This document shows positions 1 to 8,073 of a stretch of DNA of 64,000 nt, in pieces; the first letter of the stretch is position 1, and every line of letters begins with the position of its first letter. The DNA is from JACCTU01 sp963769665 (lineage in GTDB: Bacteria; Actinomycetota; Thermoleophilia; Gaiellales; Gaiellaceae): the NCBI GenBank assembly GCA_963769665.1, contig CAVYMQ010000003.1:1860001-1924000 (forward strand), read 5' to 3'. The notes under the pieces are model-generated. The model searched no databases, was not told the DNA's origin, and saw only the letters and a list, made by a program, of their open reading frames with translations. The position numbers were made by a program, and so were the translations under genes.

Positions 1-214
1 CACGTGAGAGACGCCCTCGGAGGCTGCGGAGCGACTCGATGTCCTCCTCGCCGACGGCGCGCTCGGCGTCCGTGAGGCCATGCCGGGCCATGAAGCGCCG
101 CACGAAGCCGACGTCGCTCAGGCACTCGGGGTCTGGCTCGAGCTCGTCCCACGTGTTGAGCAGACGGATCGCAAAGGCGGTGCCGTCTCCGGGGTCGAAC
201 TCGGCGTCTGCCAT
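1..214 (-). CDS. ABATE-domain (CGNR-type) regulator, N-terminal part
   Basis: The reverse strand encodes 71 residues that run off the left edge. The segment LLNTWDELEPDPECLSD followed by a helical stretch resembles the ABATE domain found at the N-terminus of CGNR zinc-finger putative stress-response regulators. The zinc-finger part would lie outside the window. The start is ATG at 214, because TACACT ends 6 bases upstream, the leaderless arrangement seen at many genes here. Family assignment is by pattern recognition only. Confidence 0.6.
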   Translation of the reverse strand, partial: MADAEFDPGDGTAFAIRLLNTWDELEPDPECLSDVGFVRRFMARHGLTDAERAVGEEDIESLRSLRGRLSR

Positions 215-250
215 CACGCCAGTGTAGATCCGGTCAGATGCTCGAGGGCG

Positions 251-1339
251 CTACGCCGCTGACGTGGGTGGTGGCCCCAACGCCACCCGTGCGGCCTCGA
301 CCTTTTCGCGGCGCGACTTCGTCAGCTCCTGGACGAAGATCTGGATCGTCGCCGCGAGCGGGACCGCAGTGAGGGCGCCGAGCACGCCGAGCAGCGCTCC
401 GAACAGCGTGACGGCGACGATGATGAAGAACCCGGACAGGTTGACCGCCTTGCCCTGGATCTTCGGCGTGAGGACGTTGTTCTCGATCTGCTGGTAGACG
501 AGCAGCACGACGAGCATGATGATCGCCGCGGTCAGCCCCTCCTCGGCCCAGAGCGCCGGGACGAGGATGAAGCCGGAGATCGTCGCGCCGAGGTTGGGGA
601 TCATGTCGAGCAGCCCGGCGATCACTCCGAGCGCGAGCGCGTAGCTCGAGCCGAGCAGCCAGGCGGTCAGCCCGAGCGTCGTGCCGGCGATCACGGCGAT
701 CACGACGACGCCGATCGCCCAGCGGGAGACGGCTGTCGTGACGCGTTCCCAGATCTCCAGCCAGCGCTCGTCCTCGCCGGGCATGAGCACGCTTGCCAAC
801 GACCGTTTCATGTTCGCGATGTCGCTGAGCAGAAAGATGCAGATGAACAGAATCGTGAAGGCCGCGAGGAAGATCGAGAAGAAGCTGCCGGCGATGCCGA
901 GGACGGCGGAGATCGCCTCCGGCACCGACGCTGCGACCTTCTCGGCGCCGGACTGCACGTTCTCGCCCGCCCCGCCCGAGTCGATTCCCGACAACTCGTC
1001 GGAGCTTCTCAGCTGCTCGACCGTTGCCGGCAGGTCGTGAAGGAAGTCGCGCACGCCTCCCACCATGGGGGCGAGGAAGAGGAGGCCGATGACGAGGATC
1101 GCGACCGCGGCGCCGAGCACCGTGACCGTTGCGGCGAGCCCGCGGGACATTCCCGTCTTCGCCATCACCAGCCGAACCGGGTACTCGAACACGAGCGCCA
1201 GGAAGATGCCGACGAAGATGATCAGGAACGTGGAGCCGATTGCGATGAATGCGGCGATCAGGCCGACGGCCGCAGCAACGATCAGGACGGTCCGGATCGG
1301 CAGCAGCAGCTCGATCCGCCGTGTCTCCCGCGATTCCAT
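251..1339 (-). CDS. AI-2E family transporter (PerM/YdiK-like)
   Basis: This 362-residue polytopic membrane protein has an N-terminal hydrophobic pair, a soluble middle segment (about 90-160), and a C-terminal block with the PNLGATISG and QIENNVLTPKIQGKAVNLSG signatures of the AI-2E/PerM exporter family. Length is normal for the family. Members export small molecules such as autoinducer-2 or act as Na+/H+ antiporters, so the substrate cannot be read from sequence. ATG 1339 lies 6 bases after TAGATT (1351-1346), so the gene has its own leaderless-type promoter 37 bases from the Toprim gene upstream. Confidence 0.88.
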   Translation of the reverse strand: MESRETRRIELLLPIRTVLIVAAAVGLIAAFIAIGSTFLIIFVGIFLALVFEYPVRLVMAKTGMSRGLAATVTVLGAAVAILVIGLLFLAPMVGGVRDFLHDLPATVEQLRSSDELSGIDSGGAGENVQSGAEKVAASVPEAISAVLGIAGSFFSIFLAAFTILFICIFLLSDIANMKRSLASVLMPGEDERWLEIWERVTTAVSRWAIGVVVIAVIAGTTLGLTAWLLGSSYALALGVIAGLLDMIPNLGATISGFILVPALWAEEGLTAAIIMLVVLLVYQQIENNVLTPKIQGKAVNLSGFFIIVAVTLFGALLGVLGALTAVPLAATIQIFVQELTKSRREKVEAARVALGPPPTSAA

Positions 1340-1376
1340 CGGACGAATCTACCCCCTCGGGCGGTCGCTGACAGCC

Positions 1377-1943
1377 TCAGGGAGCAACGTGCGCGAGTAC
1401 CAGGTCGAGCGGGCGGGGCACGTGGGCGTCGTCGAGAGCCTCGACGAGGAAACGCGCGTAGCGGATCTTCCGGCGGCCGCCGCTGCCCATGAAGCGCCGG
1501 AGCTGGTCCTCGGTGGTCCGGCCCTGCCACTGAGGTTGCTTCTGCAGGGTGCGGAAGGAGCCGAGGTCTCCGTGCTGCTCGACGACCTGCTCGACCGCGT
1601 CGACACCGAGGGCGCGAATCAGCTCCTCTTCGAGGTCGGCGACGCACACGTAGAAGCCCAGGCGTTCCATGTCGTCGCGCGTGAGGTCGGTGCCGAGCCC
1701 GGCACGCTCGAGACCACGGCGGAAGTCGCCTTCCTCTTTTGCGTCGCAGAGGCCGGCCAGTTTCAGGTCGAGTCCCTGCGGCCCGAATCGCTGCAAAAAC
1801 CTCCCGATCGCCTGTGCCCCTCCGATCGCCACGACGGAGACGCCCTCGGCGTCGAGGTTGCGGCCGCGCCGCTCGGCGAGCGCTTCGACCGCGCTCTGGT
1901 CGCTGACCCCTTCGACCAGCACGACGGCGCGTGGTTGTTGCAC
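1377..1943 (-). CDS. Stand-alone Toprim-domain protein (OLD-nuclease type)
   Basis: The 188-residue protein opens with VVLVEGVSDQSAVEAL, the Toprim glutamate motif as used in OLD-family nucleases, and continues with VVAIGGA and the acidic segment GLCDAKEEGD in place of the usual DxD. No ATPase domain is attached, so this is a free Toprim module rather than a full OLD protein. The GTG start at 1943 lies 6 bases after TACGGT. It is divergent from the holin-like gene. A role in DNA cleavage or nucleotide chemistry is inferred, not shown. Confidence 0.7.
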   Translation of the reverse strand: MQQPRAVVLVEGVSDQSAVEALAERRGRNLDAEGVSVVAIGGAQAIGRFLQRFGPQGLDLKLAGLCDAKEEGDFRRGLERAGLGTDLTRDDMERLGFYVCVADLEEELIRALGVDAVEQVVEQHGDLGSFRTLQKQPQWQGRTTEDQLRRFMGSGGRRKIRYARFLVEALDDAHVPRPLDLVLAHVAP

Positions 1944-1949
1944 GGCGAG

Positions 1950-1988
1950 ACCGTACTGTTGACGCTCGCCGACCGGAGGCGAGATACT
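1950..1988. promoter_or_regulatory. Divergent leaderless promoters of the Toprim and holin-like genes
   Basis: The minus-strand -10 TACGGT (1955-1950) is 6 bases from GTG 1943. The plus-strand -10-like GATACT (1983-1988) is 6 bases from GTG 1995. Neither gene has a Shine-Dalgarno sequence. Promoter function is inferred from the recurring spacing. Confidence 0.5.
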
Positions 1989-1994
1989 CCGGAC

Positions 1995-2393
1995 GTGCGC
2001 GACGGCAAAGGCCCAGGGCTGCTTGCTGCGCTCCTCATCGGGTGGGGAGTCAATGTCGTCACGCTCCTCGTCGTCGACTCGATCTTCGAAGACGTGGCGA
2101 TCGGGCGCTGGGGAGGGGTGCTCATCGGCGCGGCGGTGTTAGGGATCGCGAACACGATCGTCAAGCCCATCCTCACCTTGCTCGCGCTGCCGTTCATCCT
2201 GATCACGCTCGGGCTCGCGTACTTCGCGATCAACGTCCTGATGCTGGCGATCGCGGAGTGGGTCGCGCCGGACTTCTCGATCGACGGGTTCTGGACCTAC
2301 GTCGGCGCGACGATCGTCGTCTGGCTGGTGAACTGGATCCTGCACATCGTGCTTGGCATGTTCGGCGGGCGCGACCGCGCCGTCGTCACCTAG
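1995..2393 (+). CDS. Phage-holin-family (superfamily IV) membrane protein
   Basis: The 132-residue protein has four predicted membrane segments. It carries the GIANTIVKPILTLLALPFILITLG stretch (quoted only as its family signature region, about residues 48-70) typical of the mycobacterial-type four-TM phage-holin family PF04020. These proteins are chromosomal in most actinobacteria, and their function is unknown despite the name. GTG 1995 is chosen because GATACT precedes it by 6 bases. A nucleotidyltransferase gene follows after 18 bases. Confidence 0.78.
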   Translation: MRDGKGPGLLAALLIGWGVNVVTLLVVDSIFEDVAIGRWGGVLIGAAVLGIANTIVKPILTLLALPFILITLGLAYFAINVLMLAIAEWVAPDFSIDGFWTYVGATIVVWLVNWILHIVLGMFGGRDRAVVT

Positions 2394-2411
2394 ACGCAGC
2401 CCGCGCAACCG

Positions 2412-3074
2412 ATGAACGAGCTCGTACGGCCGATCGTCGAGGCAGCCGAGCGCGACCCGAACGTGGTCGGCGTGCTGCTCAAGGGGTCCCAGTCGATGGG
2501 CGCGGCGGACGAGGAGTCCGACTGGGACGTCGTCCTCGTCCTGCTCGTGGGCGAGCCGTCGAAGACGAGGGACGGTTCGCTCGAGCTGATCACGACGACG
2601 CTCGAGCGCGTGAAGCGCGTCCCGTCATGGGAGCTGCCGGCGCTCGCTCACTCTCGCGTCCTGCTGGACAAGACAGGCGAGCTCACCGCCGCCGTCGAGG
2701 CCGCCGGCCGCTTGACGCGGGAGGAGCTCGCGGAGCTCTACGACAGCTACCTCAACGACTTCTACCGCTCGTTGAAGGCGTGGCGTCGTGGCCGTGAGCT
2801 CGGCGCGAGGATCCTCTCGGGGCGGTCGCTCTGGTGGCTCGGCGACTTGCTGATGGGTCTCGAGGGGAAGCGAGCGCCGTACACCGAGTACTGGGCCGGA
2901 CGGCTCGGCGAGCTCGAGCCGCTGATCGTCGACGTCGCTCGCACAGCCGATCCGCGCAAGCAGCAGGAGCTGCAGGCGGCGGTCGAGCAGATCGCCACGG
3001 CACACGGGTTCCGCCACGTCTACGACTCGTGGAACGGCGACATCGACCGCGTGATGGCCTTCCGATTCGAATGA
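2412..3074 (+). CDS. Nucleotidyltransferase-domain protein
   Basis: The N-terminus holds KGSQSMGAADEESDWDVVL, which fits the polymerase-beta-type minimal nucleotidyltransferase motif GSxxxG...SDxD with its metal-binding aspartates (near residues 38 and 40). The remainder (about 100-220) is helical and unassigned, as in aminoglycoside or protein nucleotidyltransferase-like proteins. The substrate is unknown. The stop overlaps the next start (ATGA), pointing to translational coupling with the membrane protein downstream. Confidence 0.75.
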   Translation: MNELVRPIVEAAERDPNVVGVLLKGSQSMGAADEESDWDVVLVLLVGEPSKTRDGSLELITTTLERVKRVPSWELPALAHSRVLLDKTGELTAAVEAAGRLTREELAELYDSYLNDFYRSLKAWRRGRELGARILSGRSLWWLGDLLMGLEGKRAPYTEYWAGRLGELEPLIVDVARTADPRKQQELQAAVEQIATAHGFRHVYDSWNGDIDRVMAFRFE

Positions 3075-3619
3075 GGCCGACCCTCGCGATCAACGTCGCG
3101 CTCAAGCTCGCGCTCGTCGCGGCGCTCCTGTTCGGGGCCTTCTCGGGCCTGGAGCGCTTCGAGGGCAAGGCCTTCGGCGCGCGGTTGATCGCCTACCCGT
3201 TGGCGACGCTCATCGTTCCCGCCGCGTGGTGGCTCGGGTCGCGGCGTCCGCCGTACCCGTACGCCGCGGACATCCTCTTCACGCTCCCGTTCCTGATCGA
3301 CACGCTCGGGAACGTCTTCGACCTCTACGACACGATCGAGTGGTGGGACGACGCGAACCACTTCGTCAACTGGGCGCTTCTCACCGCGGCGTTCGGCCAG
3401 TTCCTGCTGCGGTTGCCGCTCGGCGTGTTGAACACGTTCGCGCTCTGTGTCGGCTTCGGCGCGGTCACCGCGGTCCTCTGGGAGTTCGGCGAGTACTTCG
3501 CGTTCATCCGCGACTCGCCCGAGTTGGCCACGGCCTACACGGATACGCTGGGCGACCTCGCGCTCGGGCTGACCGGCTCGACGGTGGCGGCATTCGTGAC
3601 CGCGGGGCACCGCCTATGA
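3071..3619 (+). CDS. Conserved membrane protein (YjdF/DUF2238-like)
   Basis: The 182-residue protein has about five membrane segments. The central stretch DTIEWWDDANHFVNWALLTA, followed by LWEFGEYFAF, resembles DUF2238/YjdF-like proteins, where acidic and histidine residues sit beside helices. No function is known. The start ATG 3071 overlaps the upstream stop, and the stop overlaps the peptidase start at 3616, so it is the middle of a three-gene coupled unit. Confidence 0.6.
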   Translation: MRPTLAINVALKLALVAALLFGAFSGLERFEGKAFGARLIAYPLATLIVPAAWWLGSRRPPYPYAADILFTLPFLIDTLGNVFDLYDTIEWWDDANHFVNWALLTAAFGQFLLRLPLGVLNTFALCVGFGAVTAVLWEFGEYFAFIRDSPELATAYTDTLGDLALGLTGSTVAAFVTAGHRL

Positions 3620-5568
3620 TCCCGCGGATGCGCGGGATGAAACCCGAGGACGTCTACGCGCTCGAGGGGGTCTCCGACCCACGCCTGAGCCCCGACGGCA
3701 CGACCGTCGCGTTCGTCCCGTGGTCGATCGACGGGGAGGCGAACGAGTACCGGGGGAACATCTGGCTCGCGCCCGTCGACGGCTCGGAGCCGCCGCGCCG
3801 GTTCACGACCGGCGAGCGCCGGGACGGCGAGCCGCGCTGGTCGCCCGACGGGCGCAGCCTGGCGTTCGTGTCGAGCCGAGCCGAGAAAGAGCCCGGCCAG
3901 CTCTACGTGATCTCGCTGCGCGGCGGTGAGGCGCAGAAGCTGACGAAGCTGAAGGAAGACGTCCGCGGCGTCGCGTGGTCGCCCGACGGGCGGACGATCA
4001 CCTTCACGTCACGCGTTCGCGACGAGGAGTCAGAGGAAGAAGACGAGCGCCGGAGGCCGCCTCGCAGGATCACGCACCTGCTGTACAAGCTCGACAACGA
4101 AGGTTGGATCGCCGATCGCCGCTCGCAGGTCTTCGTTGTCCCTGCGGACGGAAGTGCGGAGCCATGTCAGCTCACCGACGCCGAGCAGGATCACGGCGCG
4201 CCGGTCTGGTCGCCCGACGGGTCGCAGCTCGTCTTCTCGACCTCGCGCGGCGACGACTGGGACACGCAGCTCGTCTCCGACCTCTACGTCATGCCGGCCG
4301 AGGGCGGGGAACCGCAACTGCTGACGCACGGCGACGGCTCCTGCAGCGCTCCCGTCTGGTCTCCGGACGGAACGCGGATCGCCTATCGGTACACACCCGA
4401 CCCGTGGGTCTGGGGGCGTCACACGCAAATCGCGGTAATCGACCTCGCCACACGCGAGCGGACGATCCTGAGCGAGAGTCTCGACCGCCAGTGCGGTCCG
4501 TACCCACCGCAGCGCGACCCCATCTGGAACGACGATCAGATCGTGTTCGACGTCGAGGACGGCGGGAGCGTCCACGTGTACTCGGTGCCGGCCGACGGCT
4601 CCGGCGAACCGGAGCTGCTCGTCGGCGGCGAAAGGGTCGTGAGCGGCTTCGACGTAAAAGACGGCACGCTCGTGCACGCGGCGAGCACACCGTCGACGTT
4701 CGCCGACCTGTACGTCGGCGACACGCGCGTCACCGACTCGACCGAAGGCTTCCCCGCACAGCTCGTGGAGCCGGAGCGGTTCACCGCGCGCTCGAAGGAC
4801 GGCACCGAGGTCGAGGCGTGGCTCGTCCGGCCCGCAGGCTTCGAGAATGGCGAGCGCTACCCGGTGCTGCTCTCGATCCACGGTGGGCCGTACACCCAGT
4901 ACGTCTCGAGCTTCTTCGACGAGTTCCAGGTGTACTCCGGCGCGGGCTACGCCGTCGTGTTCGCGAACCCGCGCGGCTCGTCCGGCTACAGCGAGGACTG
5001 GGGAACGGCGATTCGGGGACCGCTGGAAGACGCGGGACCGGGGTGGGGCACCGTCGACTACGAGGACTTGATGGCGGCCATGGACCAAGCCCTCGAGCAA
5101 TTCGACTTCCTCGACCCTGAACGCACCGGAGTGCTCGGCGGCTCGTACGGCGGCTACATGACGTCGTGGATCGTCTCGCACACCGACCGTTTCAAGGCGG
5201 CGTGCTCCGAGCGGGCCGTCAACAACCTCTACACCGCGATGGGCTCCAGCGACATCTTCTGGGCGTTCAAGGGGTACTTCGGCGCGTTCGCGCACGAGGC
5301 GACGGACGCGTGGCTCGAGCGCTCCCCATCCGTCTACGCGGAGAAGATCGAGACGCCGCTCCTGATCATGCACGCAGAGGGCGACCTGCGTTGCTCCGTC
5401 GAGCAGGCCGAGCACCTGTTCACGATCATGCGCCTGCTCGGCAAGGAGGTCGAGTTCGTGCGCTTCCCCGGCGAGGGCCACGAGCTGTCGCGCTCCGGCT
5501 CGCCGGTGCACCGCGTGCAGCGCTTCGAGGTGCTGCTCGACTGGTTCGACCGGTACCTGAAGCCCTAA
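3616..5568 (+). CDS. S9 family (prolyl oligopeptidase/acylaminoacyl) peptidase
   Basis: This 650-residue serine peptidase has an N-terminal beta-propeller made of WSPDG-type blades (about residues 20-380) and a C-terminal alpha/beta hydrolase domain. The catalytic triad is visible as Ser510 in GGSYGGYM, Asp590 in HAEGDLR and His622 in GEGHE. No signal peptide is seen, so it is probably a cytoplasmic oligopeptide or acyl-peptide hydrolase. ATG 3616 is chosen over the longer frame because it forms an ATGA overlap with the upstream stop and the propeller begins just after it. Confidence 0.92.
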   Translation: MIPRMRGMKPEDVYALEGVSDPRLSPDGTTVAFVPWSIDGEANEYRGNIWLAPVDGSEPPRRFTTGERRDGEPRWSPDGRSLAFVSSRAEKEPGQLYVISLRGGEAQKLTKLKEDVRGVAWSPDGRTITFTSRVRDEESEEEDERRRPPRRITHLLYKLDNEGWIADRRSQVFVVPADGSAEPCQLTDAEQDHGAPVWSPDGSQLVFSTSRGDDWDTQLVSDLYVMPAEGGEPQLLTHGDGSCSAPVWSPDGTRIAYRYTPDPWVWGRHTQIAVIDLATRERTILSESLDRQCGPYPPQRDPIWNDDQIVFDVEDGGSVHVYSVPADGSGEPELLVGGERVVSGFDVKDGTLVHAASTPSTFADLYVGDTRVTDSTEGFPAQLVEPERFTARSKDGTEVEAWLVRPAGFENGERYPVLLSIHGGPYTQYVSSFFDEFQVYSGAGYAVVFANPRGSSGYSEDWGTAIRGPLEDAGPGWGTVDYEDLMAAMDQALEQFDFLDPERTGVLGGSYGGYMTSWIVSHTDRFKAACSERAVNNLYTAMGSSDIFWAFKGYFGAFAHEATDAWLERSPSVYAEKIETPLLIMHAEGDLRCSVEQAEHLFTIMRLLGKEVEFVRFPGEGHELSRSGSPVHRVQRFEVLLDWFDRYLKP

Positions 5569-5960
5569 TCCTCGGCGAGCTCCTCCGCCAGCAGCGAGCA
5601 CGCGTACGCACGCCACGCGAGTTCCGGCGCCGCAAGCAGGGCCCGACCGGCCTCGCTCACGTGCGGGAGGCCCTTGGCGTCCTCCAGGAGGCTGAAGAGC
5701 CCGTCCTCGAGCGCCTCGCGCCGTTCCGGCGCGTCGAGGTCGCTCGCCAGCCCCAGGACGGCCGGGCCGTCGAGGTCGAGCCCGCGCGACGGGTCGCCGC
5801 CCGCGGCGAGCACCAGCAGGGCACGTCGTCCGGCTCCGCGCACTTCCTCGCGGTCGACCTCGAGCTCGCGGCCGGCCACCGACGCGACGGTCACCACGGC
5901 CGTCGCTTCGTCGGCCTCGACGAGCAGCGTCTCGAGCTGATCGAGCCAGGGCTCGCGCAT
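5565..5960 (-). CDS. Hypothetical protein, 131 aa
   Basis: This is a soluble, acidic, Ala/Leu/Glu-rich protein with no recognisable motif. The start ATG 5960 follows TAGCGT (5973-5968) by 7 bases, which supports expression. Its 3' end overlaps the S9 peptidase stop by four bases in convergent orientation. I do not recognise the family. Confidence 0.55.
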   Translation of the reverse strand: MREPWLDQLETLLVEADEATAVVTVASVAGRELEVDREEVRGAGRRALLVLAAGGDPSRGLDLDGPAVLGLASDLDAPERREALEDGLFSLLEDAKGLPHVSEAGRALLAAPELAWRAYACSLLAEELAED

Positions 5961-5967
5961 CGACCGG

Positions 5968-5982
5968 ACGCTACGGGAGAAT
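5968..5982. promoter_or_regulatory. Face-to-face leaderless promoters (hypothetical / RDD gene)
   Basis: The minus -10 TAGCGT (5973-5968) is 7 bases from ATG 5960. The plus -10-like GAGAAT (5977-5982) is 6 bases from GTG 5989. Only 28 bases separate the two start codons, so both promoters fit only if the transcripts are leaderless. Confidence 0.45.
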
Positions 5983-5988
5983 CGCGGC

Positions 5989-6372
5989 GTGAGCTACGCG
6001 AGCAGGCTGCAGCGGCTCGGCGGCTGGGCGATCGAGCTGATCGTCGTCTTGTCGTTCTTCTTCGTCGCGGTGGTCCTCAGCGGAGGACACTTCTTCGCCG
6101 TGGTCGTGATCGGGCTGACGGCTACGTGGCTCTACTTCGCGGGATTCGAGAGCTCGGAGGCACAGTCGACGCTCTCCGGCCGCATCCTCGGGCTGCGTGT
6201 CACGGATCTCAGCGGCGAGCCGATCAGCTTCAACCGGGCGACGGTGCGGCACTTCGCGATGTATCTGAGCGCGGTCACGCCGTTCGCGAGTGGCTATCTG
6301 ATGGCGTTCTGGACGAAGCGCCGGCAGACGCTGCACGACTACGTGTCGAGCACGCTCGTGCTGAGGAAGTGA
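5989..6372 (+). CDS. RDD family membrane protein
   Basis: The 127-residue protein has paired N-terminal membrane helices, the segment SGRILGLRVTDLSGEPISF and a C-terminal QTLHDYVSSTLVLRK. This is the layout of RDD-domain proteins, which keep an arginine and aspartates near the membrane. The function is unproven; some RDD proteins act as ion antiporters. It starts with GTG and is monocistronic, ending convergently with the permease gene. Confidence 0.82.
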   Translation: MSYASRLQRLGGWAIELIVVLSFFFVAVVLSGGHFFAVVVIGLTATWLYFAGFESSEAQSTLSGRILGLRVTDLSGEPISFNRATVRHFAMYLSAVTPFASGYLMAFWTKRRQTLHDYVSSTLVLRK

Positions 6373-6404
6373 CGGGCGCGGACTCGCCCGCGCCCGTCGA
6401 TCGA

Positions 6405-7997
6405 TCAGGAACGAGCAGCGGGAGCGGCTGCCGGACGCTCGTACTGCGCCTCGATCCGCTCGAGCTCTTCCTCCGTGCCCTGGCGGACGGGTCCCTTGAA
6501 CCACTTGTGCGCCGAGATCAGCCACCAGCCGCCGAAAAGCAGCAGCGCTCCTCCGACGAGGGCCGGCGCGTAGTTCACGGCCTCCCACGTGAACCCGTCC
6601 TTCCACGGCGCGGACACCGAATAGGGCGGCATCAGGAAGACGATCGCGATGAAGAAGACCCAGACGATTGCGATCGGGTCGATCCACCGATAGTGCTTGC
6701 CGAGCGTCCAGGCGCCCGGCACGAACTCGTCCTTCATCCGGTACCGCAGGATGACGGGGAGAATGAACGCGATGTAGAGGCCGATCACCGCGATGCCCGT
6801 CCCGACGTAGTAGCCGATGAAGAAGTTGTAGAGCGTCGGCAGCATCAGGATCGCCGCCGCAACCACGATCGCGGTGACTGCCATGTGCGGAACGCGGTTC
6901 GCCGAGACGCGGCGCCAGAGCTGGTGACCTGGAACGGCACGGTCGCGCGAGAACGCGAACAGCATGCGCGAGGCCGACGTCACCGAGGCGATCAGGCAGA
7001 AGAGCTGCGCGACGCAACAGATGAAGAGGATGAAGGTGCCCCAGCTCTCGCCCATCGCCGCCACCCAACTCGAGGGAACGATGTAGAGGTCGAAGACCGG
7101 CTCCGGCGGGAGCGCCTTCGTGACCGCGACGAGGAGGATGAACCCGAAGAACACCGAGGCGACGACGGACATGTACATGCCGACCGCAGCCGAGCGCGAC
7201 GCCGAGCGCGTCTCTTCCGCGACGTGAGCGGACGCGTCGAAGCCTGTGATCGTGTACTGCGCCATCAGCAAGCCCGTCAGGAACACGTACCAGAACACCG
7301 CGCTCCCGAACGTCGACGGCGCGGACTCGCCGCCCCAGCCCGTCAGGTTCAGCGTCTCCGTGAACACGAAGCTGAACGAGCGCGGGTCGTCCGGGATCGC
7401 GAAGAGGACGATCACGATGATCGCCACGCCGATCATGTGCCAGTACGCCGAGATCGTGTTCAGCAGTGCGGTCACAGTCACCCTGAACAAGTTCAGGATC
7501 AGTGCGACCAGGAGCACGACCGCGTACGTGAGGTACACGTAGCCCTTCGAGTTCGGGTAGTCGAACCAGTAGTTCATGAGCGCGGTCGCGAAGATCGCCA
7601 GGCCGTAGCCGATCGCCGCTGTGACGGCGATCTGTCCGATCAGGTTGAACCAGCCGGTGAACCAACCCCAGCCGGGGCTTCCGAGCTTGGACGCCCAGTA
7701 GTAAAGCCCGCCGGCGGTTGGATAGGCCGACGCGATCTCGGCCATGGCGAGTGCCACGATCGTGCTCATCGTGCCGACGATCAGCCAGCCCCAGGTGATT
7801 GCGACCGGACCGCCTTGCCCGTACGCGATCGCGTACGAGGTCAGGCAGCCGGCGAGGATCGAGATGATCGTGAAGGAGATCGCGAAGTTCTGGAACCCGC
7901 CCATGCCTCGGAACAGCTCCTGCGCATAGCCGAGCTTGTGCAGTTCCTGTTCGTCGTCCAGATGCGCGTCACGATCCGACGTTGGCGCAGATGTCAA
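6405..7997 (-). CDS. APC superfamily amine/amino-acid permease
   Basis: This 530-residue transporter has about 12 membrane segments. The segment ISILAGCLTSYAIAYGQGG and the PTAGGLYYWAS motif are typical of the ACT branch (GABA/choline permeases such as UGA4 and HNM1) of the APC family. The start is TTG 7997: AGGAGG lies 6 bases upstream, whereas the longer frame to 8093 would intrude on the neighbouring dehydrogenase. Next to the dimethylglycine-dehydrogenase-like gene, it probably imports a methylated amine or amino acid. The substrate is an inference. Confidence 0.87.
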   Translation of the reverse strand: MTSAPTSDRDAHLDDEQELHKLGYAQELFRGMGGFQNFAISFTIISILAGCLTSYAIAYGQGGPVAITWGWLIVGTMSTIVALAMAEIASAYPTAGGLYYWASKLGSPGWGWFTGWFNLIGQIAVTAAIGYGLAIFATALMNYWFDYPNSKGYVYLTYAVVLLVALILNLFRVTVTALLNTISAYWHMIGVAIIVIVLFAIPDDPRSFSFVFTETLNLTGWGGESAPSTFGSAVFWYVFLTGLLMAQYTITGFDASAHVAEETRSASRSAAVGMYMSVVASVFFGFILLVAVTKALPPEPVFDLYIVPSSWVAAMGESWGTFILFICCVAQLFCLIASVTSASRMLFAFSRDRAVPGHQLWRRVSANRVPHMAVTAIVVAAAILMLPTLYNFFIGYYVGTGIAVIGLYIAFILPVILRYRMKDEFVPGAWTLGKHYRWIDPIAIVWVFFIAIVFLMPPYSVSAPWKDGFTWEAVNYAPALVGGALLLFGGWWLISAHKWFKGPVRQGTEEELERIEAQYERPAAAPAARS

Positions 7998-8073
7998 GTC
8001 CAGCCTCCTCTTGGAAGACGGTTCAGGGCTATTTACTCCCGCCGGTGCCTGGACTGTCAACTGGACTGCGCGT

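Noticed and set aside
251..1339. Quorum-sensing function from the AI-2E name
   Set aside because: Family members transport varied substrates or ions, and no lsr or luxS gene is in the window.
1995..2393. Prophage remnant suggested by the holin-like gene
   Set aside because: This holin-like family is chromosomal in most actinobacteria, and no other phage gene is nearby.
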